DNA from: Pirellulaceae bacterium
GTDB taxonomy: Bacteria > Planctomycetota > Planctomycetia > Pirellulales > Pirellulaceae
NCBI GenBank assembly: GCA_029243025.1
Contig: JAQWSU010000034.1
Span: 124,001 to 188,000 of the forward strand
Reading direction: 5' to 3'
DNA length: 64,000 nucleotides
Positions 15,822 to 24,948 of this stretch are shown here, one piece after another (within the stretch, counting starts at the first letter, position 1; every line of letters starts with the position of its first letter). The notes under the pieces were generated by a model. That model was not told the origin of the DNA. It saw nothing but the letters and a program-made list of their open reading frames with translations, and made no database searches. The position numbers and the translations under genes are program-made.

Positions 15822-18692
15822 CTAATGATTGAACCGAAACTCCAACGAAGTCAACAAACCCCAAGCAAGATCGCGAATTGCTTTATTTCGATCACCACTC
15901 CGTTGCTGCAGGTAGGCCCCCACTTCCGCGACTTCCTCCGCCGTGGGACTCCTCACCAAAACCGCTAAATAAAGTTGGCGGGCTAAATCAGCATCGTCTG
16001 AAATCGTCTCTAAAGCTGAAATGAGAGTACCTTTTGAGGCTGACAACCAGCCCTGCACACGACCGTCATTCGCAAAAAACAAAGCCTGGTCGGCCGTCGC
16101 ACTGAACACATCTTGAGGTGCGCCTCCTGGAGCCGCGAACATCGACACATAGGTACTTCTTACCGTATCGATCCGTTTCCGGGTCAGACTGGCAAGTTGC
16201 TCTCGTTCTTCGTCTTGACTCAGCTTCTTATCTTTCGCATTTTCTTTTGTCTTTTCTAATTCCCCTTGCGCCTCTCGCTCAAATCGTGGCATCAACTCGA
16301 GCGCCGAAATGGTAGTGCCGGCCAGTTGTTCAGGCGACAACGGCACGAGGGCTCGCACAGCGAATCGTCGCTCCCAGGCACGACGGACACGCCCCCTTGC
16401 TTGTTCCGCCTTCTCACCGATTTGATCCATTTCGGCTCGAGCAAGCTTCAACCGACTTTCAAGATTCGCCAGATCCTGACCAATCCGCGTCTGCCGGTTT
16501 AACAGTTGTTCACGTGTTTGCGAATGTGCTTCAAGTCGCTTTAAGGCCGCGCCCACCAGTTGTGTCGATTCGGCATAGGCTTGTATTTCTTCAACCCGAC
16601 GCGTTCGTAGCGATTGCTGACTAACATTCAGTGCAGCAATCGCCTCGTCAACTCCAACGTCGCTGATTGATGCGTCGACCAATGATGCTTTCGAAATCGC
16701 TTCCATCAAGTCCCTCAGCGCACTCTCTGTTTTGCCAAACGCTGCCCGTTTTTTCTCCCGAACATCCTGTAATCGTGCAATCTCAGTCTGCTGTTGAGTA
16801 ACTTGCTGTTCGAGCTGGCCCAGACTCTGAGTCACGGCGACTTGTTTTTTTTCCAGCAGCGTTCGTTTCTCACTTTCAAGCTTAGAAATCTGTTGGGTCG
16901 TCTTTCGCAGCGATGCGGACAGTTCGACCCCATCTTGCTGCTGAGCCAAAATAACTCGGTATTGCTTCCGGCCATTCAGCGCTGCTAATCGCTGACGTTC
17001 CATCTCTTCAGCAACCCCCAACGCGCCTCGCGCCTCAGCCACCATATCGACGATTCCAATTCGCTTGCCATGCATTCGCCCGAGCGATTGCCTCGCTTCC
17101 ACCGATTCAGTCGAAAGTTGGCTCAGCTGTTTTTCAGATTCTGAAAGCTTCTGCTGGGTCGCCTTTAGCTCCTGCTCGCTTTTCGTGACCCGTTCCTCGT
17201 ACTGTTTCACAGTCTTCGTCAGTTGCGAATCTTTAGGAATGGTTGCTGTGACTTTCTTGGCAGCCACCACCGCCTGATTGAGCGAAGCCAGCTGAGCCTG
17301 ATGCGTCGACAATTGGGTTTCCAGCTTCTTCGTTGCCTCGTCTGCTTCGGAGCGTTGTTTATCGAGCAACGTCAAACGTTTCGCGGTTCCATCGATCCGT
17401 TCGTCCAGTACCTCTACCCGCTGTCGAGATTTCGCTAGTCTGGCTCGATATTTACCTGCCTGCGATTGCGTTGTTTTGCCGGCAAGACTTTCAATTTCCT
17501 GATCGCATTTTTCGATCCGCCACGTCAGATCATCAAGCGACCATTCGACCTCGGTGGGATAATCAACTGCACGCTGATAGGCGTCGGTATTGGCAACTTG
17601 CCGGAGAAATCCGCGCAGATCGAAATCACTTGCAACAAATTCTCCCGCCAGCATTTCAAGTAGAGCCGGATGGGACGGAGGATTGTCACTATGGTGAAAA
17701 TCGACTGGATCAACAATTCCGATCCCCATCAAATGCTTCCAAAATCGATTGACCGCATTTTTCGCGAAAAACTCGTTGGCCGGATGGGTCATCAATCGGG
17801 CAAGTTCCGCACGGCGGCTGAATTTCGGCAGCGCTGCTGCTTGCTTACTAGGGGCCACAAGATAGGCTGTTCCACCATCGAACCGAGGTTCCACGTCCAA
17901 GGTTAATCCACTCAACAAGTGGGGACGAGAACGTGCAGGATCATCATCAGGCAAGAACACTGATTTGTATTCTGATTCGCCCTCCGCCTTTTCACCCACA
18001 TAGGACTTTTTGTTGTCTGCCTCATCTTCGAACAAGTAACTTCTATTAACAAATGACAGAATGCCGTAATACTCAGACTGTTCGTAGTCCACAATATTGG
18101 GATGATCATGGCATTGAGCACATTGCAGATCTCGCCCAAGAAAGATACGTCCGAGATCGCGAGTCAACGCATTCGACTCAACATCACGTTCCATCAAGAA
18201 TTTCGCTGCCGCCCGCAAATCACCTCGCCCATCCGCAGTAATCACCTCCTGGACAATTCGATCGTAGGCCCATTTTTCAGAGACCGCTCGCTTCAAAAAA
18301 GCAAGCCAATCCGCTTGAGGAATTCGAGTGCCGCTCCTGCGTTCCATTAAAACGACGTCCAGAACTCGACTAAAGTATTCGTCAAACTCCTGGGACTCAA
18401 GCAACCGATCGATGATCACCGCCCGCTTGTTGGAATCCTGGTCAGCGAAATACTTTTCACATTCCGCGCGAGTTGGGCCGCGACCAATCAGGTCTAAGTA
18501 GATTCGACGTACGAATTCCGCATCCGTCGAGCGTTCCGCCAACGGACCGACATGAGCCGATACGATCGCGTTATCGATGCGCTGACTGAGGGAGGGCGGC
18601 GCGGTCTCTGCTCGCAGAAGGGCCACACTCACCAAAAAGACAAATGTGACGCAAAACGGGGCTCGTCGAATAGAAATCATCGACCAACTCAA
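15822..18692 (-). CDS. DUF1549/DUF1553 haem protein with very long coiled-coil insert
   Basis: A 956-residue protein with a Sec signal (residues 1-28). DUF1549 (PSCyt2) covers about 35-250, with RRIYLDLIGRGPT and a c-type haem motif CAQCHDHP at 191-198. DUF1553 (PSD1) begins near 290 with RRAELARLMTHPANEFFAKN and NRFWKHLMGIGIVDP. From about 385 to 800 the DUF1553 region is split by a long heptad-rich coiled coil (repeated Q, E, K, L and R; for example EQLAGTTIS marks its end), and the last 150 residues resume with LYLAVLVRSPTAEEV and the closing LAWGLLTSLEFRFNH. The insert is unusual in length. It probably projects from the protein and mediates dimerisation or surface attachment. ATG 18680 is a possible alternative start. 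Confidence 0.92.
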   Translation of the reverse strand: MSWSMISIRRAPFCVTFVFLVSVALLRAETAPPSLSQRIDNAIVSAHVGPLAERSTDAEFVRRIYLDLIGRGPTRAECEKYFADQDSNKRAVIIDRLLESQEFDEYFSRVLDVVLMERRSGTRIPQADWLAFLKRAVSEKWAYDRIVQEVITADGRGDLRAAAKFLMERDVESNALTRDLGRIFLGRDLQCAQCHDHPNIVDYEQSEYYGILSFVNRSYLFEDEADNKKSYVGEKAEGESEYKSVFLPDDDPARSRPHLLSGLTLDVEPRFDGGTAYLVAPSKQAAALPKFSRRAELARLMTHPANEFFAKNAVNRFWKHLMGIGIVDPVDFHHSDNPPSHPALLEMLAGEFVASDFDLRGFLRQVANTDAYQRAVDYPTEVEWSLDDLTWRIEKCDQEIESLAGKTTQSQAGKYRARLAKSRQRVEVLDERIDGTAKRLTLLDKQRSEADEATKKLETQLSTHQAQLASLNQAVVAAKKVTATIPKDSQLTKTVKQYEERVTKSEQELKATQQKLSESEKQLSQLSTESVEARQSLGRMHGKRIGIVDMVAEARGALGVAEEMERQRLAALNGRKQYRVILAQQQDGVELSASLRKTTQQISKLESEKRTLLEKKQVAVTQSLGQLEQQVTQQQTEIARLQDVREKKRAAFGKTESALRDLMEAISKASLVDASISDVGVDEAIAALNVSQQSLRTRRVEEIQAYAESTQLVGAALKRLEAHSQTREQLLNRQTRIGQDLANLESRLKLARAEMDQIGEKAEQARGRVRRAWERRFAVRALVPLSPEQLAGTTISALELMPRFEREAQGELEKTKENAKDKKLSQDEEREQLASLTRKRIDTVRSTYVSMFAAPGGAPQDVFSATADQALFFANDGRVQGWLSASKGTLISALETISDDADLARQLYLAVLVRSPTAEEVAEVGAYLQQRSGDRNKAIRDLAWGLLTSLEFRFNH

Positions 18693-18709
18693 ACGCTAAA
18701 GGAGGGAAT

Positions 18710-18725
18710 TTAGAGGCCCCTCTAA
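18710..18725. promoter_or_regulatory. Perfect palindrome just upstream of the DUF1549 operon
   Basis: ttagagg (18710-18716) and cctctaa (18719-18725) are exact reverse complements with 2 bases between, ending 18 bases before the start codon at 18692. It could be an operator or a leader hairpin that shields the ribosome site. This rests on position and symmetry only. Confidence 0.35.
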
Positions 18726-19122
18726 CGTAACCGACTGCCTCGTACGCAGCAAGCTTTAAACCATTTCTACGGCGAAGGATAAACGCTCTCGGTTAAAAAA
18801 ACGGTTCGTCGACGATATGAAAATTAGACAATCACATATACAACCGCGCCGCATCCGAAGGCCCAGGGCTCCAAGCGAGGCTTCGTTATCTTGTCTCGCG
18901 AAGCAATTTGGGCACTTTGGGCGGTCCGCCGCGGTTGATTTGGCGCGACGCGACAGGCCCAGCTTTTATCAGCGAACCTGGCTGATCAGACCGCGATTCT
19001 CCCGGAACAAAGCTGCACCGCTCTTGCTTCGTTCAGAAGGGAGGACGGAACGATCAACCTCACGACTCCCCAAGGTTGACGTACGGAGCGCAACTGGGAA
19101 ACTCTTCGCCCACGAGATAACA
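18726..19122. other. Intergenic region, no gene supported
   Basis: About 400 bases upstream of the DUF1549 operon and downstream of the glutathione peroxidase gene. A plus-strand open frame runs through it but is antisense to the peroxidase gene at its far end and has no recognisable features. No convincing promoter or terminator was found. Confidence 0.5.
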
Positions 19123-19710
19123 TTAACTGCCCTTCAGAGACTTCTCAATCTCAGCAATCACTTTGGGATCGTCAGGCTTCAATCCCGGCTGAAATCGGGC
19201 GACCACCTTCCCATCACGATCGATGAGAAATTTCTCAAAATTCCAACTCACCTTTCCGGCTCCCTTCGGTTTGGTGGAGACCTTCGTCAGGTGCTTGTAC
19301 AGCGGACTCGCGTTTCCACCGTTAACGTCGATCTTCTCAAACATGTCAAAAGTCACGCCATAGTTCTTTTTGCAGAAGCTATCGATATCGCTGGGCGTTC
19401 CAGGCTCTTGCCGACCGAATTGATTGCACGGAAAACCTAAGACGGCAAGTCCCTGTTGACCATACTTTTCGTGAAGTGCCTGCAATTGTTCATATTGAGG
19501 AGTCAAGCCGCACTGACTAGCAACATTAACGACCAATAAGACACGTCCTTGGTACTTTTTATTCAGCTGAACTTCATCTCCCGCGAGTGACTTGACTTTG
19601 AAACCGAGTGCCGTCGGCGTCTTGCTCACGTCCGCAGCAACCACGATTTGCCCTGATGCCAAAATTCCAAATCCGAAAAAGATCAACAAGCCGCAGATAC
19701 TTTTACCCAT
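19123..19710 (-). CDS. Secreted glutathione/thioredoxin peroxidase (GPx family)
   Basis: A 195-residue protein with a Sec signal (about residues 1-26), so it acts in the periplasm. The peroxidatic residue is a normal cysteine, C67, in NVASQCGLTPQY. The remaining tetrad is Q97 in FPCNQFG and W156 N157 in VSWNFEKFL. C113 (SFCKKNYGVTF) occupies the position of the resolving cysteine of thioredoxin-dependent members, so a thioredoxin-like donor is more likely than glutathione. It should reduce hydroperoxides. The gene is monocistronic. It is the only intact peroxidase in this window, which matters because the DyP peroxidase is broken. Confidence 0.92.
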   Translation of the reverse strand: MGKSICGLLIFFGFGILASGQIVVAADVSKTPTALGFKVKSLAGDEVQLNKKYQGRVLLVVNVASQCGLTPQYEQLQALHEKYGQQGLAVLGFPCNQFGRQEPGTPSDIDSFCKKNYGVTFDMFEKIDVNGGNASPLYKHLTKVSTKPKGAGKVSWNFEKFLIDRDGKVVARFQPGLKPDDPKVIAEIEKSLKGS

Positions 19711-19955
19711 CTTTCGTCACTCCTGGTGAACGTTGCGTTGCGAAATGTCCGAGTGCGTCGAACTGATGATACCTTTTTTCTCACTCGAACGGTGGTCCCG
19801 ATGTCCCACCGATCATCAAGATGACAGTTTGACTAACCTCCGAGCATGCAAAGGACCGTACTAACGCTGGAACAATTAACACCGTTACGTATTTTACCGG
19901 TAAGATGAATCAAAATCGAACCTCTGCGGCCCACCTAAATCGAAAGATTTTCATC

Positions 19956-21380
19956 ATGAAGACCTCGTTTAATCGTCGTCGTTTCCTGCAATCGGCTGCT
20001 GCTGCTGGGATCAGCTTACCCACGATCGTACCGAATCACGTCCTCGCAGGCACGTCACCTAACGAACGATTGAGATTTGCCTGCATCGGCATGGGGGGCC
20101 AAATGAAAGGCTATTTGATGCCAGAACTTGGCAAGATCGATCAACAGATTGTCGCAATTTGCGATGTTGACAAACGACAGCGGGATGCAGCGCAACAGAT
20201 CCAGGGTCTGGAAAAGGCACGAGCTTACCATGACTATCGAGAGTTATTGGACAAAGAGACGGGAGTCGACGCTGTCGTGATTGGCACTCCAGACCACTGG
20301 CACGTGCCCATTTGCCAAGCTGCCCTGGCAAACGGAAAACATGTCTATTGCGAAAAGCCTCTCGCGCATTCCATTGCCGAATGCCGACAACTGGAGAAGC
20401 TCGCTTTACAACACCCCGACCTGGCAACGCAAACGGGAAATCAAGGATGCTCAACCGAGGGATTTCGTCGCAGCTTTGAGGTAATCCGCTCAGGGCTGCT
20501 GGGTGCCATCAAGGAAGTTCACGTTTGGCACCCAGCTCATAGCTGGCCAAACGGCGTCGATCGCCCCACCACACCGGATGCCGTTCCTGCCGGTTTCGAC
20601 TGGGATTTCTGGCTTGGCCCGGCGGCCAGTCGACCTTACAACAATGACATTTATCACCCCGCCAAGTGGCGAGGATGGTACGACTTTGGAGGTGGTTCCA
20701 TGGCTGACTTTTGCTGCCACGGCTTCCAACTCGCCTACCGCGCATTGGAGTTGGGTGCCCCCACTCACGTGGAAGCCACGGGCGACGACATGGGACACGA
20801 AACTTTCCCCACAAAATGCAAAGTCACTTTCGACTTCCCGGCGAATGAGAACCGGGGTCCCGTCAAACTATTTTTCTACTCCGGGGATCAATATTTTCCA
20901 CCGATGGAGGTCACCCAAGGTCCGGTAGGATCAACCGGCTGCCTTGTTGTCGGCACAGATGGCACACTCTCAGCTGGACTGTGGAATACCGACTGCAACG
21001 TCCGACTTAAAGGCGCGAAGGGTTTTGGAGGTGCCGATCAGCCGGAGGTCTCGCGAATAGCCAAAACCGAACCTCGCATCGACACGGAAGTTCTCAAATG
21101 GGACCCACGCCGTTTGGCGAAAGGACAGCGACCACGCTGGAGTCGCGTCAACAATTCGCACATGTTCGAATGGGCACTTGCTTGTCGCGGCGATGCGAAA
21201 TCCTATTCGCCATTTGAAATCGGCGCTCAAATCACGGAAATCGGAATGCTTGGCGTTCTGGCACTACGCCTGCAAAAACCAATCGAATGGGACGCCGAAG
21301 GCCGGAAAGTCGTGGGTATGCCCGCTGCAGATAGACTGATCTCCCCGCAGCCACGAACTACCTATCTGAGCACTGCCTGA
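19956..21380 (+). CDS. Tat-exported Gfo/Idh/MocA-family oxidoreductase (larger paralogue)
   Basis: A 474-residue protein. The start is chosen at ATG 19956 (MKTSFNRRRFLQSAAAAGIS), which gives a Tat signal with RRRFLQ; an upstream ATG at 19905 adds 17 unneeded residues. The NAD(P) site is ACIGMGGQMKGY, then TPDHWHVPICQAALANGKH and VYCEKPLAHSI carry the family EKP lysine. GWYDFGGGSMADFCCHGFQ and HEFP-like regions belong to the substrate domain. This long Tat form is a common planctomycete paralogue group and probably acts on sugars in the periplasm. The substrate is unknown. It stands alone between the peroxidase and the DUF2878 gene. Confidence 0.92.
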   Translation: MKTSFNRRRFLQSAAAAGISLPTIVPNHVLAGTSPNERLRFACIGMGGQMKGYLMPELGKIDQQIVAICDVDKRQRDAAQQIQGLEKARAYHDYRELLDKETGVDAVVIGTPDHWHVPICQAALANGKHVYCEKPLAHSIAECRQLEKLALQHPDLATQTGNQGCSTEGFRRSFEVIRSGLLGAIKEVHVWHPAHSWPNGVDRPTTPDAVPAGFDWDFWLGPAASRPYNNDIYHPAKWRGWYDFGGGSMADFCCHGFQLAYRALELGAPTHVEATGDDMGHETFPTKCKVTFDFPANENRGPVKLFFYSGDQYFPPMEVTQGPVGSTGCLVVGTDGTLSAGLWNTDCNVRLKGAKGFGGADQPEVSRIAKTEPRIDTEVLKWDPRRLAKGQRPRWSRVNNSHMFEWALACRGDAKSYSPFEIGAQITEIGMLGVLALRLQKPIEWDAEGRKVVGMPAADRLISPQPRTTYLSTA

Positions 21381-21479
21381 TTCCAATCATTGATAAATTT
21401 CTCGATACCAAAACGCGCCGGACAATTTTGCCTGATAAGCAAAAGACCACGGTCTTTCGCCGTCAGATGCATCGTGCAG

Positions 21480-22034
21480 TTATGACCCAGTGCACGGCCA
21501 TCGATAAGTCGCCTCGACTTTTGAGAACCTTGACAGACGATCTGAAGCATAGATCAAGGCTGGTATGGCTACCGCCCAAAGTCCGCCCAGGAAGGCAAAA
21601 TGTAGCGCACGAGGCTGGTAGAATCCAATCACCCCGAGTCTCTCCCCCGCTGCAAACGCCAGCGGTGCTCCAAACCCAGCCAAGAGGCTACTCATCCAGT
21701 AGCGCCCACTTAACCAGCGCATACAATACTGGAACGTGGTCGCGAACTGCATCCAGAGGACAGTCATAAAAAAGGGCGGCATCCAACTGATCAGTGAGCC
21801 GAATGGAAACCAGACCGCGCCGGAACTGATGAGTGTTGAATCGACGATCAAACCAACAAACGCTGTGATGAGCATGAGCGTTAGTTGTGTTCGCCTATCG
21901 GTCGCTAACCAAAGATGGGCACCAATCAGCCCGAAAGCGACTAACATCCCGATTTTGCGATCACCCAAGGCGACCCCACCAATGCAAGCGAGCCAACCGA
22001 TTTGATAAAGCAGATAGTTGACGATCTGGACCAT
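21480..22034 (-). CDS. DUF2878-family multi-pass membrane protein
   Basis: A 184-residue protein from ATG 22034 (MVQIVNYLLYQIGWLAC); a TTG at 22079 could add 15 residues. Five or six hydrophobic helices are visible: YQIGWLACIGGVALG, GMLVAFGLIGAHLWLA, LTLMLITAFVGLIVD, WMPPFFMTVLWMQFA and LGGLWAVAIPALIYA. The pattern FPFGSLISWMPPFFMTVLW fits DUF2878. In other bacteria DUF2878 genes occur with photolyase, SOUL or cyclopropane-fatty-acid genes in light-stress clusters, and here a SOUL gene and a photolyase are adjacent. The function is unknown. Confidence 0.75.
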   Translation of the reverse strand: MVQIVNYLLYQIGWLACIGGVALGDRKIGMLVAFGLIGAHLWLATDRRTQLTLMLITAFVGLIVDSTLISSGAVWFPFGSLISWMPPFFMTVLWMQFATTFQYCMRWLSGRYWMSSLLAGFGAPLAFAAGERLGVIGFYQPRALHFAFLGGLWAVAIPALIYASDRLSRFSKVEATYRWPCTGS

Positions 22035-22129
22035 CGCGACTGCAGGCTCACGCTCTTTTGAAAAACATCGCTTCAGCAACTACCTCACCCAGAGTATCAC
22101 AGACTCACATGGATGCTGCCTCGATCAGT

Positions 22130-22771
22130 TCACTCGGACCTTTTCGTGATCGGAATTTGAACTTCGCCGTAACGCATAAAACTGGGAACGAAAGGGCTAT
22201 TGAAGCCAAGATATCGGGCCACACCCGTCGTCTTCCACTCCGGTTTTTTGTCAACCCAGTCCCGCAATTTCTCCTCGTATTTGCGGAGACGCTGCTCGTT
22301 ATAAGATCCTCGCACCGCAATGCTGATCACTGTCGTCGGCTCTTGGTCGGCAACAAGAACTTTCCCCTCCACTCCGGTATCGCCGATGTCCGTGCTGGCG
22401 TACAAAAACGCCATTGATTGAGATTTCTCGTCATCGAATGACATTTCCACAGGAGCGGTCATTGCGATTTTGTTGTTTTTGATGTGATTGAACAGTGTAC
22501 CAAAAAGTCGATTTTGTCCCGCGGCCGAACTTTTGACGGTGGCCGATCGGTACACCGGATATTCCTTGATGACGATCTCATTCACCTTGCCAGGGGGTGG
22601 AAAGCCCTCCGGTTGCTTCGCTTCCGGAATATAGAACGGAGATCCAAACATCGCGGGCACTCCTAGACTTCCGAGGACGAGAACCAAGCTGAAAATCAAT
22701 AGGCGGCGAATTTTTGACTTCCGACTTTTTCCTACCGCCGCGGTGGAAATGATTGAGGTGCCGCCTGACAT
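22130..22771 (-). CDS. SOUL/HBP haem-binding family protein
   Basis: A 213-residue protein from ATG 22771, preceded by AAAGAG at 6 bases; TTG 22786 is an alternative. A hydrophobic helix (RLLIFSLVLVLGSLGVPA, about residues 25-42) anchors or exports it. The SOUL domain fills the rest: YPVYRSATVKS, NHIKNNKIAMTAPVEM, and the C-terminal GFNSPFVPSFMRYGEV, all typical. SOUL proteins bind haem or related tetrapyrroles; their bacterial role is unsettled. It is next to DUF2878 on the same strand and divergent from the photolyase gene, which supports a light-stress role. Confidence 0.88.
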   Translation of the reverse strand: MSGGTSIISTAAVGKSRKSKIRRLLIFSLVLVLGSLGVPAMFGSPFYIPEAKQPEGFPPPGKVNEIVIKEYPVYRSATVKSSAAGQNRLFGTLFNHIKNNKIAMTAPVEMSFDDEKSQSMAFLYASTDIGDTGVEGKVLVADQEPTTVISIAVRGSYNEQRLRKYEEKLRDWVDKKPEWKTTGVARYLGFNSPFVPSFMRYGEVQIPITKRSE

Positions 22772-23141
22772 CAGTTGCTCTTTCAAAAAAAGTAGTTAAA
22801 CACCCAGATTAAAGACCGGCACAGGATGTGCTAGGTCGCAGATGTCCATCTTACTAAAGCTGGCAAGTCCAAAACGTCAAGTGGCCGAAACTCAATTCTT
22901 CTGTCGAAAAAGCTTGAAATCATACCCTTCTCGCTCATGCGGCTCTCCGATAGCAGCTTCCGCCCGCAAAAATTTCGGCCGTTATCCGCAGCGTCGTGTT
23001 GTCAAGCTGACCTCTGCGTCTAAAGCGAGATAGCCACTGAAGGTTTTGCGGTCCAACCGCTGATCGCCCTTCAAACCTGCCACGCCTCCAACGATTCGAC
23101 CGGAGCACAGAAAATCGCAAAGGTTCGAAAGGAACTGTTCC
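22772..23141. other. Divergent intergenic region between SOUL and photolyase genes
   Basis: About 370 bases that must carry both promoters. Only a weak plus-strand candidate was noticed: TTGTCA at 22999-23004, 16 bases, then TAAAGC at 23021-23026, a poor -10 box. No repeat or small gene is supported. Confidence 0.4.
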
Positions 23142-24632
23142 ATGAACGTCGTTTGGTTCAAGAGAGACCTTCGTCTCGACGATCATGCACCCTTAGCAAA
23201 GGCAGCCAAACTGGGTCGCTGTCTGTGTCTCTACGTCTACGAACCTGAGCTGATCAATTCGCCAGAATTCGATGCCTCTCATCTCAACTTTATCAATCAG
23301 TCGCTCACCGAGATCGATCAACAATTGAAACAAATCGGCGGAGCACTGACACTTCGCGTCGGTCGGATGCCCGACGTTTTGGATCAACTGCACCGTAAGC
23401 TTGGCATTTCAGGCCTTTGGAGCCACGAAGAGACAGGCAATAAAATCACCTACGACCGTGACCGACGTGTCGCCCGCTGGGCCGAAACGCATTCGATCCC
23501 TTGGAGACAGTTGCGGCAAAATGGAGTCGTGCGTCGTCTGGCGTCACGCGACGCCTGGTCGCGACAACGAACCTCGTTCCTCAAATCATCCACAATCTCT
23601 GCTCCAAACCTTATTGAGCTGCCGCCGAATGTTGAATCAGAGGGAATCCAAGAGCCCGGCAAGTTTCAACTCGTCCAAGTCAACAAAACCAGATTACAAC
23701 TCGGCGGTGAACGGGTTGGAAAAGAGTTGCTTCAGTCATTTCTTCACGATCGCGGCGAGAATTACAACGCCGAGCTTTCAAGTCCTGTCACCGCTTGGAA
23801 CAGTTGCAGTCGACTCAGTCCGTATTTGACGTGGGGGTGTCTCTCCATTCGGCAAGTCACGCAGACATTGCATCAGCGGCGAACCGCACTTCGAGAACTT
23901 CGCGCCCGCGGTGAAGACACTGGCCGTTGGTTAACGTCATTAAAAGCATTCGAGTCCCGCCTCAGCTGGCACTGCCATTTCATTCAAAAGCTCGAAGACG
24001 AACCTGCCATCGAGTTCGAAAACATGAGTCGTGCCTACGATGGAATCCGTGAAGATTCGTTCAATCAAGATTATTTTGACGCATGGTGTGCGGGCCGCAC
24101 CGGCTACCCTCTCGTCGACGCATGCATGCGAGCCCTCCACCAGCGAAGCTGGATTAATTTCCGTATGCGAGCCATGCTCGTTTCCTTTGCGTCCTACCAT
24201 CTTTGGTTGCACTGGAGGCCAACCGCCGTTTATTTGGCGAAACACTTTCTCGATTTTGAACCTGGGATTCATTTCTCGCAAATACAGATGCAATCGGGCA
24301 CAACCGGGATAAACACGGTGCGCATTTATTCCCCTATCAAGCAAGTAATCGATCAGGATCCGACAGGAGTTTTCATTCGTGAGTACGTGCCGGAGTTACG
24401 GGATGTACCAGACAAACACATCGCAGAACCACATAAGATGACCCTCTCGACTCAGTCGCGAGTTGGATGCCTCCTCGGCAAACAGTACCCGTATCCCATC
24501 GTGACACACACGACCGCTTTCAGAGCTGCTCGGGAAAAGATTTACGCAGTCAAACGTGAACCGGAAGCACAAGACGACGCACGACGTGTTTTTCAACGGC
24601 ATGGCAGCAGAAAACGGCCTTCCCGACGGTAG
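23142..24632 (+). CDS. Deoxyribodipyrimidine photolyase / cryptochrome family protein
   Basis: A 496-residue protein. The ATG is preceded by AAGGAA at about 8 bases. The N-terminal Rossmann domain opens VVWFKRDLRLDDHAPL and contains WSHEETGNKITYDRD. The C-terminal FAD domain shows SRLSPYLTWGCLSIRQV, WHCHFIQKLED, GRTGYPLVDACMRALHQRSW, and INFRMRAMLVSFASYHLW, all typical of FAD photolyases. It should repair UV-induced pyrimidine dimers using blue light. A cryptochrome role cannot be excluded. Near the end, IYSPIKQVIDQDPTG matches the family. The gene lies within a light-linked neighbourhood (SOUL, DUF2878, DUF2805). Confidence 0.93.
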   Translation: MNVVWFKRDLRLDDHAPLAKAAKLGRCLCLYVYEPELINSPEFDASHLNFINQSLTEIDQQLKQIGGALTLRVGRMPDVLDQLHRKLGISGLWSHEETGNKITYDRDRRVARWAETHSIPWRQLRQNGVVRRLASRDAWSRQRTSFLKSSTISAPNLIELPPNVESEGIQEPGKFQLVQVNKTRLQLGGERVGKELLQSFLHDRGENYNAELSSPVTAWNSCSRLSPYLTWGCLSIRQVTQTLHQRRTALRELRARGEDTGRWLTSLKAFESRLSWHCHFIQKLEDEPAIEFENMSRAYDGIREDSFNQDYFDAWCAGRTGYPLVDACMRALHQRSWINFRMRAMLVSFASYHLWLHWRPTAVYLAKHFLDFEPGIHFSQIQMQSGTTGINTVRIYSPIKQVIDQDPTGVFIREYVPELRDVPDKHIAEPHKMTLSTQSRVGCLLGKQYPYPIVTHTTAFRAAREKIYAVKREPEAQDDARRVFQRHGSRKRPSRR

Positions 24633-24741
24633 TCCAGCGGGATCGCATTTTTTTCAGCATTGCCAATCAGATTCGGCCTTCTATGCTGTTTTGGCTCGTT
24701 TTTGACCGAGCATTACACCCCTTTAAACGGAGACTTCTACA

Positions 24742-24948
24742 ATGTCTGCAAGCCAAACTGACACCCATGATTGGACCGAACTTGCCATTGGCCTCTACGA
24801 CAAGCTGACCGGTCGTGACGCTGAGATCAGTTATGCATTCGATGACTTCCAGCTACAGATCCCAAGCTCAACTTCCGACGCAGCGAAGCACGCCAACTGG
24901 AAGATGAACGGAACCTTGAGAATTTCGACTCGTAACGGTAGCGAGTGA
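24742..24948 (+). CDS. Small protein of unknown function, first of a coupled pair
   Basis: A 68-residue protein. GGAG lies about 9 bases before the ATG (24742). It is acidic at the N-terminus (DWTELAIGLYDKLTGRDAEI) and beta-rich after (FDDFQLQIPSS, NGTLRISTRNG), with no signal peptide or membrane helix. The TGA (24946-24948) overlaps the GTG start of the next gene. No family was recognised. Confidence 0.6.
   Translation: MSASQTDTHDWTELAIGLYDKLTGRDAEISYAFDDFQLQIPSSTSDAAKHANWKMNGTLRISTRNGSE

Noticed and set aside
18817-19440. A 207-residue plus-strand open frame
   Set aside because: It is antisense to the glutathione peroxidase gene and has no features of its own.
19123-19710. Selenocysteine in the glutathione peroxidase
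   Set aside because: The catalytic codon encodes cysteine and the frame is complete.
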